64,000 nucleotides of DNA from Sphingopyxis sp. GTDB lineage: Bacteria > Pseudomonadota > Alphaproteobacteria > Sphingomonadales > Sphingomonadaceae. The notes beneath the pieces were generated by a model. The model did not search any database. It had not been told where the DNA came from and saw nothing but the letters and a program-made list of their open reading frames with translations. Location of the stretch: the NCBI GenBank assembly GCA_013823985.1, contig PNNB01000057.1, forward strand, positions 1-64,000, given 5' to 3'. Position numbers and translations under genes: made by a program. Shown here one piece after another: positions 14,100 through 23,184 of the stretch. How positions within the stretch are numbered: the first letter of the stretch is position 1; each line of letters starts with the position of its first letter.

Positions 14100-15260
14100 A
14101 TGTCCGTTCAAGCCACTCAGGATCACATACACACACTCGAAGGCTGGAGCCTTCCGGCATGGACGTACAACGATCCCGAATTTGCTAAACTTGAGGTTGA
14201 GCGTATCTTTCGCCCCGCATGGCAGGTGGTTTGCCATATCAGCGACATTCCAAATGCGGGGGATTGGCATAGCCTCGACTATGTTGGCGAAAGCATCATC
14301 GTTGTGCGGGGCGCAGATCAAATATTGCGCGCCTTTACAAATGTCTGTCGGCACCGCGGTTCACGGCTTGTCGATGGATCGAGCGGCTGCGCAAAGAAGC
14401 TTGTCTGCCCCTATCATGCATGGACCTATGATCTTGATGGCCGCCTGATCGGCGTTCCGGACAGTGCATCCTATCCCACTTTGGACAAGGATAAGGCCGG
14501 ACTTGTGTCCGTCGACATGGAAATCTGGCGCGGTTTCATTTTTGTCCGGCTGGAAAGTGGCGGGCCATCGGTGGCCGAGATGATGGCGCCCTATGAAAAT
14601 CAGGTTGCACCTTATAAATTCGAAGAATTAAAAGCCCTTGGCCGTGTCACCTTGCGTCCGCGTGACGTGAACTGGAAGAATGTCGGCGACAATTATTCCG
14701 ACGGCCTCCATATCCCGGTTGCGCATCCCGGACTGACCCGTCTTTTCGGCAAAAGCTACGGCGTCGAAGCCGAGCCCCATGTCGATCGCATGTGGGGTGA
14801 TCTCGTTGACCGGACATCGTCCAACTGGTCGGAGCGCGCCTATCAAAGCCTTTTGCCGCCCGTCCCCTATCTGCCAGAAGCAAACCAGAAGCGCTGGCTC
14901 TATTTCAAACTATGGCCGTCGGTCGCCTTCGACATTTATCCCGATCAGGTCGACTTCATGCAATGGCTGCCCACGGGTCCCGATAGCTGCCTTATCCGCG
15001 AGATCAGCTATGTTCTGGATGATGATCGCCGCGAAATGCGCGCGGCACGGTATCTGAACTGGCGCATCAACCGGCAAGTGAACGCCGAAGACACCGAACT
15101 GATTACCCGCGTCCAACAGGGCATGGAAAGCCGTAGCTTTTCAAAGGGGCCTTTGTCGGACAAGGAAGTCTGCCTCAAAAGCTTTTGCCGCCGTGTGCGC
15201 CACCTTATCCCTGAGGCCTGCCTCGAACATCGCCCCGCGCCGGGCTGGAGCCAAAAATGA
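14100..15260 (+). CDS. Rieske non-haem iron oxygenase alpha subunit
   Basis: 386 aa; the start at 14100 has GGGAA upstream. The Rieske [2Fe-2S] site is CRHRG near residues 83-87 and CPYHAWTY near 103-110. The mononuclear iron site is in NYSDGLHIPVAHPG near 198-211 (Asp, His, His). The shape is that of the ring-hydroxylating or quaternary-amine demethylating (CntA/GbcA-like) branch rather than large aromatic dioxygenases, and no beta subunit or dedicated reductase lies beside it. It overlaps the next FAD oxidoreductase by ATGA, so the two enzymes probably act in one pathway. Substrate unknown; control by the divergent TetR regulator is inferred from the operator. Confidence 0.92.
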   Translation: MSVQATQDHIHTLEGWSLPAWTYNDPEFAKLEVERIFRPAWQVVCHISDIPNAGDWHSLDYVGESIIVVRGADQILRAFTNVCRHRGSRLVDGSSGCAKKLVCPYHAWTYDLDGRLIGVPDSASYPTLDKDKAGLVSVDMEIWRGFIFVRLESGGPSVAEMMAPYENQVAPYKFEELKALGRVTLRPRDVNWKNVGDNYSDGLHIPVAHPGLTRLFGKSYGVEAEPHVDRMWGDLVDRTSSNWSERAYQSLLPPVPYLPEANQKRWLYFKLWPSVAFDIYPDQVDFMQWLPTGPDSCLIREISYVLDDDRREMRAARYLNWRINRQVNAEDTELITRVQQGMESRSFSKGPLSDKEVCLKSFCRRVRHLIPEACLEHRPAPGWSQK

Positions 15261-16861
15261 CCAAAAAATATGATGCCCTGATTATCGGCGCCGGCCACAA
15301 CGGCCTTGTTTGCGCATTCTACCTTGCCCGCGCCGGACTAAAAGTCCGCATTGTCGAGCGCCGCGATGTCGTCGGTGGAGCTGCCGTGACCGAGGAATTC
15401 CACCCTGGATTCCGTAACTCGGTGGCCAGTTATACTGTCAGCTTGCTCCAGCCCAAGGTGATATCCGATATGCGCTTGGCCGATCACGGCTATCGCGTCA
15501 TCGAACGTCCGATCAGCAATTTTCTTCCTCAAGAAGATGGCGGCTATCTGAAGCTGGGTGGTGGGCTGGAGCGCACGCAAGCCGAATTTGCGCGTTTCTC
15601 CAAACATGATGCGCAAGTGCTGCCCGACTATTATGAAATGCTGGAAAATGTGGCCGATGTGTTGCGTGATCTGGCCCTCAAATCTCCACCTAATGTGGGC
15701 GATGGTTTGAAAACATTTATCGATGCGGCCCGCCAAGGGCGCGGCCTAATGAAATTGTCGCTCAGCCAGCAGCGTGATGTGCTTGATCTGTTTACGAAAT
15801 CGGCGCGTAGCTTCCTCGACAGTTGGTTCGAAAGCGAAGCCGTCAAAGCCGCATTCGGCTTCGATGCCGTAGTTGGCAACTATGCCAGCCCCGATACTCC
15901 CGGTAGCGCCTATGTCCTCTTGCACCACGTCTTTGGCGAAGTGAACGGCAACAAGGGTGCCTGGGGCCACAGCGTCGGGGGCATGGGCAATATCACGCAG
16001 ATCATGGCCAAGGTCTGCCGTGAACTCGGTGTCGACATCAGCTTGGAGGCACCGGTTGCACGCGTTCTGGTCGACGGTGAAAAAGTGGCGGGTGTGCGTC
16101 TAGAAAGCGGCGAAGAAGTCTTGGCCGACCGCGTCATTTCTAACGTCGGGCCGAAGATCTTGTATGAACGCATGTTTGACGATGGTGATCTGAAGCCTGA
16201 ATTCAAACGCCGTATCAAAGGATTCAAGGCAGGCAGTGGCACCTTCCGCATGAATGTGGCTCTGTCCGAACTGCCAAAATTCACCTGCCTGCCCGAACCC
16301 GGCGAGCATCATCAATCGGGCATCATCATTGCCCCGACACTCGACTATATGGACCGCGCCTTCCTCGATGCAAAGCGGGACGGCTGGTCGCAAAAGCCGA
16401 TCGTGGAAATGCTGATTCCGTCAACAATCGACGACAGCCTCGCCCCGGCAGGCCAACATGTTGCCTCGCTATTCTGCCAGCAATTTGCCCCCGAACTACC
16501 CGATGGTCGGGATTGGGACGTTGAAGAAGGCAAGGCCGCGGACCTGATTATCGACACGGTGGAGGAATATGCCCCCGGTTTCCGCGCTTCTGTTCTGGGA
16601 CGGCAGATATTGTCGCCCAAGGGACTCGAGCGTAAATTCGGCCTCGCCGGCGGCGACATCATGCACGGCAATATGAGCCTCGACCAATTATGGAGCGCGC
16701 GGCCCGTCCTTGGCCATGGTGCCTATCGCGGGCCATTAAAGGGTCTGTATATGTGCGGCGCAGGCGCACATCCGGGCGGCGGCGTTACGGGAGCGCCGGG
16801 ACATAATTGCGCCGCCGAAGTTTTGGCGGATCGCAGTTTTCTGGGTCGATTGTTCGGCTAA
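15257..16861 (+). CDS. FAD-dependent oxidoreductase, PYROXD2/phytoene-desaturase-like
   Basis: 534 aa; ATGA overlap with the Rieske gene. The N-terminal dinucleotide-binding motif is IIGAGHNGLVCAFYLARAG near residues 8-26, followed by the acidic ERRDVVGG turn. The C-terminal block GAGAHPGGGVTGAPGHNCA is the FAD motif that marks the PYROXD2/crtI-like amine-oxidase branch. Family members are poorly characterised flavoproteins. In this operon it may oxidise or desaturate the product of the Rieske enzyme. A strong terminator follows within 12 bases. Confidence 0.88.
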   Translation: MTKKYDALIIGAGHNGLVCAFYLARAGLKVRIVERRDVVGGAAVTEEFHPGFRNSVASYTVSLLQPKVISDMRLADHGYRVIERPISNFLPQEDGGYLKLGGGLERTQAEFARFSKHDAQVLPDYYEMLENVADVLRDLALKSPPNVGDGLKTFIDAARQGRGLMKLSLSQQRDVLDLFTKSARSFLDSWFESEAVKAAFGFDAVVGNYASPDTPGSAYVLLHHVFGEVNGNKGAWGHSVGGMGNITQIMAKVCRELGVDISLEAPVARVLVDGEKVAGVRLESGEEVLADRVISNVGPKILYERMFDDGDLKPEFKRRIKGFKAGSGTFRMNVALSELPKFTCLPEPGEHHQSGIIIAPTLDYMDRAFLDAKRDGWSQKPIVEMLIPSTIDDSLAPAGQHVASLFCQQFAPELPDGRDWDVEEGKAADLIIDTVEEYAPGFRASVLGRQILSPKGLERKFGLAGGDIMHGNMSLDQLWSARPVLGHGAYRGPLKGLYMCGAGAHPGGGVTGAPGHNCAAEVLADRSFLGRLFG

Positions 16862-16872
16862 TCACAAATGAA

Positions 16873-16900
16873 AAAGCCGGGTCCATACAGACCCGGCTTT
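16873..16900. terminator. Hairpin terminator after the FAD oxidoreductase
   Basis: AAAGCCGGGTC at 16873-16883 pairs exactly with GACCCGGCTTT at 16890-16900 around CATACA. The A-rich left flank and the T's in the stem allow it to serve both the rightward operon and the leftward TonB receptor gene ending at 16945. A second hairpin, CCACGGT/ACCGTGG at 16913-16931, lies next to it. Confidence 0.75.
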
Positions 16901-16944
16901 CCCCCCTGTCACCCACGGTGATGAACCGTGGTCGTGACTAACTT

Positions 16945-19386
16945 TTAAAAATCACGCGAGAATTTGATCCCGATGATGCGTGGTTTGATGATGGTGTCGT
17001 AGAAGGCTCCGCCGGTGGGTGTTGCAGGCGTCACACCTGTACCGCAAACGGTTTCAAGACATTGCACCCCGGTGTTGACGATACCACGCTCGTCTAACAG
17101 GTTGGTCGCGAACGCCTCGATGTCCCACTGGTCTTTCTTGATGCCAAAGGAGAAATCTACGGTGGTGTAAGCGCCCAAATTGCCCTTCAATGTGTTTTGC
17201 GCAGGACGCAAATCGCTGCGGCGGCTGCCGATGTGGTTCACCGCGAACTGAACATGGCCATCCCAATCGGAAATCGGGAATTCGTAACGGGCGATCGCAT
17301 TGCCCTTCAGCTTTGCAGTAACCGGCAAACGTGATCCGGCAGGGGCAAGCAATGCGTTCACTTCGCCTGCTGGTCCGGCCAATGTGCAATCAAAGGTCGG
17401 GTTGGCAATGCGGCAGAAATCGCGACGAATTTCCGCATCATTGTAGCTCATACCCGCGTTGATCGTGAAGCCGCCAGCACGGTAGCCGACATCCATTTCA
17501 ACGCCGCGAATACGCGCGATACCGGCGTTACGGATTTCGGTCAGGCCGTTGGCGCCCAGGAAGGAAAGCTGGATGTTGTTCCAGTCTTCCTGATAGACCG
17601 CACCGTTCCAGCGGAAGGCACCAAAGGTGGTTTTCCAGCCGAGTTCATAATTGTCGAGCTTGTCCGAACCATAAGGTGGCAAGGTCCCGCGACGGTTGAT
17701 ACCGCCGGGACGGAAACCACGTGACCAGGTTGCATAGACCAGCGCATCGTCGCTGAACTTGTAAGTCGCATTCAGCTTGTGAATGAAACCGGTATCGGAT
17801 GTCGACTTGTCAACATTGGTGCATGGGCTGCCAGCGACCAATATGGGCACAGGCGTACCGGCCGGATTGGCGCGGCGCGTGGTACCGTCTGTATTCAGAC
17901 AGGCCGCTTCGCCGGTCCGGCTGGAATAGCCGTCCGAGAAACCGAAGAAACCCTGCAACGAGTTGTCGAACTTGTAATAGCGCAGACCACCGGTCAGCGA
18001 CAGCTTGTCGGTGATATCATAGGTCATTTCACCAAAAGCCGCATAGTCACGGTCGACGCGCAGCTGCTTCGTCAACCAGATGTTGCTGGCGGTGCCGGTG
18101 ACCGTGATCGCATCTGCGATGTTATCAATGATGTAATTCTGTTCGATATTGTGCGACTGGCGCTGGTAGAACAAACCACCGATAAACCGTAACGGAGCAT
18201 CGGCAGGGCTTGCGATACGCAATTCGCCGAAGGTCTTTTTGTACCGATCGATCCCCTGAATATATTGGTTCGGGTTTACGAGGTTGCCGGCATTATCGTA
18301 GAAATAATTGCCGTATCCGGCCAAGGCGTCGTAAAAATATGCATAGTCCGAATAGTCGCTTTCGGTCTCGGTCTTGCGACGCAGATGTCCGCCGGTGACG
18401 GTGAGGTCCCAGTTGCCGATTTTACCTTCAATGGTCAAAGCAGCCTGAATCCACTTATCACGGCTACCTTCCGGGTTGTACTGGACCACCTGAAGCTCGT
18501 CATTTGTCTGGCCGGAGCGTTCCTGCGAGTAGCTGCCTTCGGTATTCTGTACTTGCCCCATAACCGTCGGCTTGATCGTCCAGTTATCGTCCAGATCAAT
18601 GCCGAGCGCCAAACGTGCGCCATATGTTTCGGCGTCGTTGTAGTTTTTCTCTACGAGCGCGCCGTTGTTCTGGGTGATTCCGGATGATGCGTAAGTGCGG
18701 GCACCGAAGATATTGTCGATGTAACCACCATCATCGCGGTACCAACCAACCAAACGCGCGGCTGCGCCTTCGCTGATAGGAACGTTCAGGAAGCCTTCGT
18801 AAATCGCACCAAAGTCGCCATGGGCCACATTGTTGATCTCTACGCCGGCGCTTCCGTAGAAGCCGGAAGGATCGGGTGCGTTGGTGACGAGCTTCAACGT
18901 ACCAGCCATGGAGCTGGCGCCGTAAAGCGTACCTTGCGGTCCGGCCAAAGCTTCGACACGGGCCAGATCATAGGCATGCAGATCGAGCGCACCCTGAATG
19001 GTTGTGATTGGCATTTCGTCGAGATAGGTGCCGACGGTCGGCAGCGATGCCGAGTGGTTCGCGTTTTCACCCGATGCTACACCGCGGAAATAAACTTGTG
19101 CAAAGCCGGGACCGCCCTGCTGGATCGTAACCGAAGGCAGGAATTTTACGACGTCCTGCAGTTCGCTGACCTGCAACTGGTCGAGCTTTTCGTTACCGAT
19201 TGCGTTGATCGCGATAGGCACGTCCTGCAAATTCTGCTCACGCTTTTGCGCCGTAACAACGATGACATCGCTATCTTCATCGGCGGCGTCCTGCGCAAGA
19301 GCAGGCATCGCAATACTCAGCCCTGTCGATGCGAGCAGCATGGACAAAGTCGTGCGGACTTTCGATTTACTTTGCATTTGGCGCAT
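16945..19386 (-). CDS. TonB-dependent outer-membrane receptor
   Basis: 813 aa from the ATG at 19386, behind AGGGAGGG; the open frame extends to 19467 without a better site. A signal peptide (LSMLLASTGLSIAMPALAQ) is followed by the TonB box VIVVTAQKREQNLQDVP, a plug domain (DVVKFLPSVTIQQGG, YLDEMPI, RVEALAGPQGTLYGASSMAGTLKL) and a beta-barrel ending in the aromatic terminal strand (GIKFSRDF). The QNLQDVPIAI type is abundant in sphingomonads and takes up unknown, often plant- or steroid-derived compounds. It is close to the Rieske operon but separately transcribed. Confidence 0.95.
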   Translation of the reverse strand: MRQMQSKSKVRTTLSMLLASTGLSIAMPALAQDAADEDSDVIVVTAQKREQNLQDVPIAINAIGNEKLDQLQVSELQDVVKFLPSVTIQQGGPGFAQVYFRGVASGENANHSASLPTVGTYLDEMPITTIQGALDLHAYDLARVEALAGPQGTLYGASSMAGTLKLVTNAPDPSGFYGSAGVEINNVAHGDFGAIYEGFLNVPISEGAAARLVGWYRDDGGYIDNIFGARTYASSGITQNNGALVEKNYNDAETYGARLALGIDLDDNWTIKPTVMGQVQNTEGSYSQERSGQTNDELQVVQYNPEGSRDKWIQAALTIEGKIGNWDLTVTGGHLRRKTETESDYSDYAYFYDALAGYGNYFYDNAGNLVNPNQYIQGIDRYKKTFGELRIASPADAPLRFIGGLFYQRQSHNIEQNYIIDNIADAITVTGTASNIWLTKQLRVDRDYAAFGEMTYDITDKLSLTGGLRYYKFDNSLQGFFGFSDGYSSRTGEAACLNTDGTTRRANPAGTPVPILVAGSPCTNVDKSTSDTGFIHKLNATYKFSDDALVYATWSRGFRPGGINRRGTLPPYGSDKLDNYELGWKTTFGAFRWNGAVYQEDWNNIQLSFLGANGLTEIRNAGIARIRGVEMDVGYRAGGFTINAGMSYNDAEIRRDFCRIANPTFDCTLAGPAGEVNALLAPAGSRLPVTAKLKGNAIARYEFPISDWDGHVQFAVNHIGSRRSDLRPAQNTLKGNLGAYTTVDFSFGIKKDQWDIEAFATNLLDERGIVNTGVQCLETVCGTGVTPATPTGGAFYDTIIKPRIIGIKFSRDF

Positions 19387-19508
19387 GAAGCAACCCTCCC
19401 TTATTACACTCTTGTGAATAGACACCCTTTCCATGCCGCAGCGCAATATATTTTCGGTTAACGTCACTTTTTTGCACTATTTTGCAATCGTGTGTTGCAA
19501 TGCCGCAA

Positions 19509-21146
19509 CTATAAGAGCGCGGGATAGGTTATCCAATAAGATCCAAGCGCCGCTTTCAGCGGATCGAGATGCTGCTCATACGGTTTCCATTGATCCACGC
19601 CGTCCCGATTGATCGGTCGCCGCACCTGTTCGCTTGAAGCGGTACGCACCGCGCGTGTATTGGCGTGGAAATTCAGGCAATCTTCCTCGAACGGCACGCC
19701 CAGAAATGCGAGCAACCTTCGGATTTCGCCTTCGGGATCTTCTAACAGCTGCTCGTGAATAACACGGTGGACATAGCCGGGTAGCACCGCATCGAAATGT
19801 GCCATGGCGCGCACATAGTCGGCATAATAGCGGCCCATATGGGTAAGATCATAGCTGAACGCCTGCCCCTTGGCGAAATGCTGGCGGAAATTGGAAAAGC
19901 AGCAGTCCAGCGGATGACGCCGGGCATCGATGATCTTCGCGTTGGGCAAGATCAGGCGAATGAAGCCGAGATAGGCCCAGTTGTTCGGCAACTTATCGAT
20001 AAAGAAGGGCTTCGTCGTCTTGCGCTGGATGCGTGTTCGCTCGACATATTCCGCGCCCAGTGCAGACAGTCGCTCCGGCGCCATGCCCGCCACTGCAGTC
20101 AACCAAGGGGCGCCTTCGTAGCTGGATGTGCCGCCTTCCTGCTCCCGCGCTTCGCGCATCACCATGGCCGGAATGTCGGGCAATTCCATCGTGCCCTCAA
20201 TCTGCGAATGGCTGGATAGTATCTGTTCGATCAGTGTCGATCCCGCACGGGGCATTCCGATGATGAAAATCGGGTCGGCCGCGCTGTCCCATGCCCCGGT
20301 CCGCGCCGCGAGAAAAGCGGGCGTGACGGTCCGGATCACATGGTCCACCTGCGCTGAAACATTGTCGGGCTCGTGCTGCAATTCCGCGCTGCGCAGCGCA
20401 TTGCCTGACGCATAATGCGAAAAGGCATCCTCATGCAGCGCGCGGTCTTCGGAGGCTTTCCCCAAGGCAAAGTGCAGATGAAATTTGTCTTCATCCGACA
20501 ACCCTTCCTTAAAAAGAGCTGCCTGCATAGCGGCCAGATCCTCATCGGAAAAGCGCACAGTCTTCAAATTGGCGAGGCTCCACCACACCTCCCCCAAAGT
20601 CGGTTCCGCTTCGAGTGCACGGCGGTACGCTGCAATCGAGGAGTCCTGCTCCCCGACAGTTTTCAGCATATGACCATAGCTCATCCACAATTTGGCGTGG
20701 TCGGGAAAGCGCGCGATCAGGTCCTTGTAAAGTCCAATGGCTTCCTCATAACCGCCGATGCGTCCAAGCGCTGCGGCTTTCAGGTTCTGCTGCGCTGGAT
20801 TGTCGTCCTCTTCCGCAAGCACCGCATCCAGTTGCTCCAAAGCCTCGGGAAAGCGGTTCTGCTTGTAAAGTACGGTCGCCAGATTGGCGCGCGCCGCACC
20901 AAAGGACGGCGCAAGTTCAAGCGCACGCCGCAGCAGGGCTTCGCTATCCTTTAACCGTCCGATCCGTGCCGCAAGTTCGGCCATCATCCGTATCGCCGCC
21001 ACATCGGTGGGCGCATCGCGCAATCGCCCGCGCAGCAAAGGTTCGGCGTCGTGGAGACGATCTTCGGCCAAAGCCAACGCAGCCTCAATCAACTGCGGAT
21101 TGCGAAGAGCGGCGTCTATGGATTGGCGGGCGGTATCAACGGTCAT
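19509..21146 (-). CDS. Tetratricopeptide-repeat sulfotransferase family protein
   Basis: 545 aa. The N-terminal half (about 10-230) is TPR repeats (LLRRALELAPSFGAARANLA, WMSYGHMLKTVGEQDSSIAAYRRALE are clear units). The C-terminal half is a PAPS-dependent sulfotransferase fold with the 5'-phosphosulfate loop IGMPRAGSTLIEQILSSH near residue 300 and the 3'-phosphate block RHPLDCCFSNF near 425. Such fusions are common in marine and freshwater alphaproteobacteria; substrates are unknown. The start overlaps the stop of the MocA-like gene (ATGA), so it is the last gene of the xdhC-mocA transcript, an unexpected partner for molybdenum-cofactor genes. Confidence 0.9.
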   Translation of the reverse strand: MTVDTARQSIDAALRNPQLIEAALALAEDRLHDAEPLLRGRLRDAPTDVAAIRMMAELAARIGRLKDSEALLRRALELAPSFGAARANLATVLYKQNRFPEALEQLDAVLAEEDDNPAQQNLKAAALGRIGGYEEAIGLYKDLIARFPDHAKLWMSYGHMLKTVGEQDSSIAAYRRALEAEPTLGEVWWSLANLKTVRFSDEDLAAMQAALFKEGLSDEDKFHLHFALGKASEDRALHEDAFSHYASGNALRSAELQHEPDNVSAQVDHVIRTVTPAFLAARTGAWDSAADPIFIIGMPRAGSTLIEQILSSHSQIEGTMELPDIPAMVMREAREQEGGTSSYEGAPWLTAVAGMAPERLSALGAEYVERTRIQRKTTKPFFIDKLPNNWAYLGFIRLILPNAKIIDARRHPLDCCFSNFRQHFAKGQAFSYDLTHMGRYYADYVRAMAHFDAVLPGYVHRVIHEQLLEDPEGEIRRLLAFLGVPFEEDCLNFHANTRAVRTASSEQVRRPINRDGVDQWKPYEQHLDPLKAALGSYWITYPALL

Positions 21147-21706
21147 GCACCTGCGGGTCTAATCAAATCATCGGGCACGTCAATGTCGCGCAACTCGGTC
21201 GCCGACGCTTCGATCTTTTGAGCAGCATGCAGAAGTGAACGGCCACCGGCATCGCCCTGCATGTTTAATAGGCTAGCCCAATGGGTGCGCGGGAATAGCG
21301 CAGGCGGCATGGCATTGCGCCCGTCGAAGGATGCCGCCAAACCCGGGCATGCGGCAATCTTGCGGAGCAATCCATCGGTCACAAACGGCATATCGGCCAA
21401 AGTGACCAATAGGGCCTTTGCATCGGTGTCCTCTGCCGCCTGGATCGCCAAATGCAGCGAATGGGCCTGGCCCGCTTGCGGATTTGCGTTGTCGATGACC
21501 GTAAAACCATAGTCGACAAAGAGTGGCGTCACGGGCGAAGCGGGGCTGCAAATCGCAAACCGCCACCCGAAATCGATCGCGCTGCTCGTGCGCGCAATGT
21601 GCAGACCGACCGGCAGGTCATCAAGCGGGACGGAGAGCTTATCTGCGCCAAAGCGCGAGCCAAGCCCTGCGGCCAGCACAATCAGGGCAATGTCACCGCA
21701 ATCCAT
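21143..21706 (-). CDS. mocA: Molybdenum cofactor nucleotidyltransferase (MocA-like)
   Basis: 187 aa from the ATG at 21706, inside the end of xdhC (14-base overlap); the longer frame to 21760 is not needed. The NTP-transferase signature LAAGLGSRFGADKLSVPL is at residues 11-28 and the metal-binding LVTLADMPFVTD near 98-109. MocA adds CMP to molybdopterin to make the cytosine dinucleotide cofactor used by xanthine-oxidase-family enzymes. Its neighbours fit: xdhC on one side and the divergent iorA-iorB pair beyond. It could alternatively be a MobA-like guanylyltransferase, but the context favours MocA. Confidence 0.85.
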   Translation of the reverse strand: MDCGDIALIVLAAGLGSRFGADKLSVPLDDLPVGLHIARTSSAIDFGWRFAICSPASPVTPLFVDYGFTVIDNANPQAGQAHSLHLAIQAAEDTDAKALLVTLADMPFVTDGLLRKIAACPGLAASFDGRNAMPPALFPRTHWASLLNMQGDAGGRSLLHAAQKIEASATELRDIDVPDDLIRPAGA

Positions 21707-22631
21707 GGTTGAACGCCCGCACCATTCCACCCGCGATAGACAAGGCAATTTCCGGCGCACTTATCGCGTTGATGGCAACACCCGCAGGCCCTTCGATACG
21801 CGCCAGTTGGTCGGGCGACGCCCCCATCGCGATCAAACGTTCTTTCCGTTTGATCTGCGAAGATTTGGAGCCAAGCGCCGCAATATAGGCCGCCGGCGTT
21901 TCGAGGGCTGCAAGCAGCGCGGGATCGTCGATTTTGGGATCATGACTCAATGTCACAATCGCTGTCCGCTCATCGGGTGCGAGCGCGCGGATGGCGTCAT
22001 CGGGCCAGCGGTCATCAAGCCGTGTGTCGGGAAACCGTTCCGCCGTCAGGAAACGGGCACGCGGATCGATCAGGACCACTTCAATACCCATAGCGCGCGC
22101 AACATTGGTCAAGGTCGACGCGATTTCGACCGCGCCGACGATAATCAAACGTCGTGGCGGCAAGTAGCGATTGATGAAAAGCCCTTCGCGATCCTCATCC
22201 ACTATGGTGCTTGATCCATTATCCAAATCGGTGCCGATACGCAGCACCTCACCTGCCGTTTGGGCGTCGATGATGGCACCAAATAAATCACCGGGGAAAA
22301 AATCGGGCGATACATTTTGCACGAGCACGACAATGTCGCCACCGCACGGCAAGCCGACCTCCCATGCGGAACCGTCAGCGACGCCATAGCGGCGCACCGC
22401 GAAGCCATTGTCGGCAATGACCTGACGCGCAATCTCGAGTACATCGCCTTCGACACATCCGCCCGAAACTGACCCGGTAAAACGCCCGTCTGCGTGGACC
22501 AGCATGTGGGTGCCCACAGGGCATGGTGCGGATTTCCAGGTTTCAACGACGGTCGCAAGCGCCATTGGCGCGCCGCGCCACGCCTGCACACTCGCCAAAA
22601 TACGGTGATGGTCTGCCGCGCCTGTTTTCAT
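21693..22631 (-). CDS. xdhC: XdhC/CoxI family molybdenum enzyme maturation protein
   Basis: 312 aa. XdhC proteins bind and sulfurate the molybdenum cofactor and insert it into xanthine-oxidase-family hydrolases. The N-terminal XdhC block has [21 protein letters not shown] and [12 protein letters not shown] (about 45-62), and the C-terminal Rossmann part has [15 protein letters not shown] and the nucleotide-binding segment ending in [13 protein letters not shown]. It is the first gene of a leftward operon divergent from iorA-iorB, its probable client enzyme. The 70-base gap at 22632-22701 must hold both promoters. Confidence 0.93.
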   Translation of the reverse strand: MKTGAADHHRILASVQAWRGAPMALATVVETWKSAPCPVGTHMLVHADGRFTGSVSGGCVEGDVLEIARQVIADNGFAVRRYGVADGSAWEVGLPCGGDIVVLVQNVSPDFFPGDLFGAIIDAQTAGEVLRIGTDLDNGSSTIVDEDREGLFINRYLPPRRLIIVGAVEIASTLTNVARAMGIEVVLIDPRARFLTAERFPDTRLDDRWPDDAIRALAPDERTAIVTLSHDPKIDDPALLAALETPAAYIAALGSKSSQIKRKERLIAMGASPDQLARIEGPAGVAINAISAPEIALSIAGGMVRAFNHGLR

Positions 22632-22701
22632 GGGTATGGGCCTAGCAAAGGGTTTAACAGGTTGCTATATGAAACGTATTAGAGGGCGGGAGCTTCACAC
22701 C

Positions 22702-23184
22702 ATGACGATATCGACAACCGTAAACGGCAAGGCCGTGACACTGAATGCGGAGCCGGATTCCCCGCTTCTGTGGGCCATTCGCGAAGAACTTGGGCTGACC
22801 GGCACCAAATTCGGCTGCGGTATCGCGGCCTGCGGGGCCTGCACCGTCCATGTCAATGGTGAGCCTGCCCGTTCGTGCAGCCTTCCCGTGAGCGAAGTCG
22901 CCGGAAAGTCCATTACGACTATTGAAGGCATCAAAGGGGCTGACGGTACATTGCATGCTGTGCAGAAAGCATGGATCGCGGCACAAGTTCCACAATGCGG
23001 TTATTGCCAGTCTGGCCAAATCATGGCCGCCGTCGCCTTGATCGAAAAGACGGGTAAGCCTTCGGACGACCAGATTGACGAGGCGATGACCAATATTTGC
23101 CGCTGCGGCACCTACCCCCGTATCCGAAAGGCGATCCACGCCGCCACCGGCCAAGCGGCCACCGCTGTCGAAGGAGCTGCATGA
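22702..23184 (+). CDS. iorA: [2Fe-2S] small subunit of a molybdenum hydroxylase (IorA-like)
   Basis: 160 aa from the ATG at 22702; the open frame from 22630 overlaps xdhC and is not needed. Two [2Fe-2S] motifs are visible: the plant-type cluster [12 protein letters not shown] with a further Cys in ARSC (residues about 43-66), and the helical cluster CGYCQSGQ with ICRCGTY (about 98-140). This is the small subunit of xanthine-oxidase-family enzymes that pairs with a large Mo subunit without a separate FAD subunit, as in isoquinoline 1-oxidoreductase and aldehyde dehydrogenases of the same type. Its stop overlaps the large-subunit start. Confidence 0.93.
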   Translation: MTISTTVNGKAVTLNAEPDSPLLWAIREELGLTGTKFGCGIAACGACTVHVNGEPARSCSLPVSEVAGKSITTIEGIKGADGTLHAVQKAWIAAQVPQCGYCQSGQIMAAVALIEKTGKPSDDQIDEAMTNICRCGTYPRIRKAIHAATGQAATAVEGAA

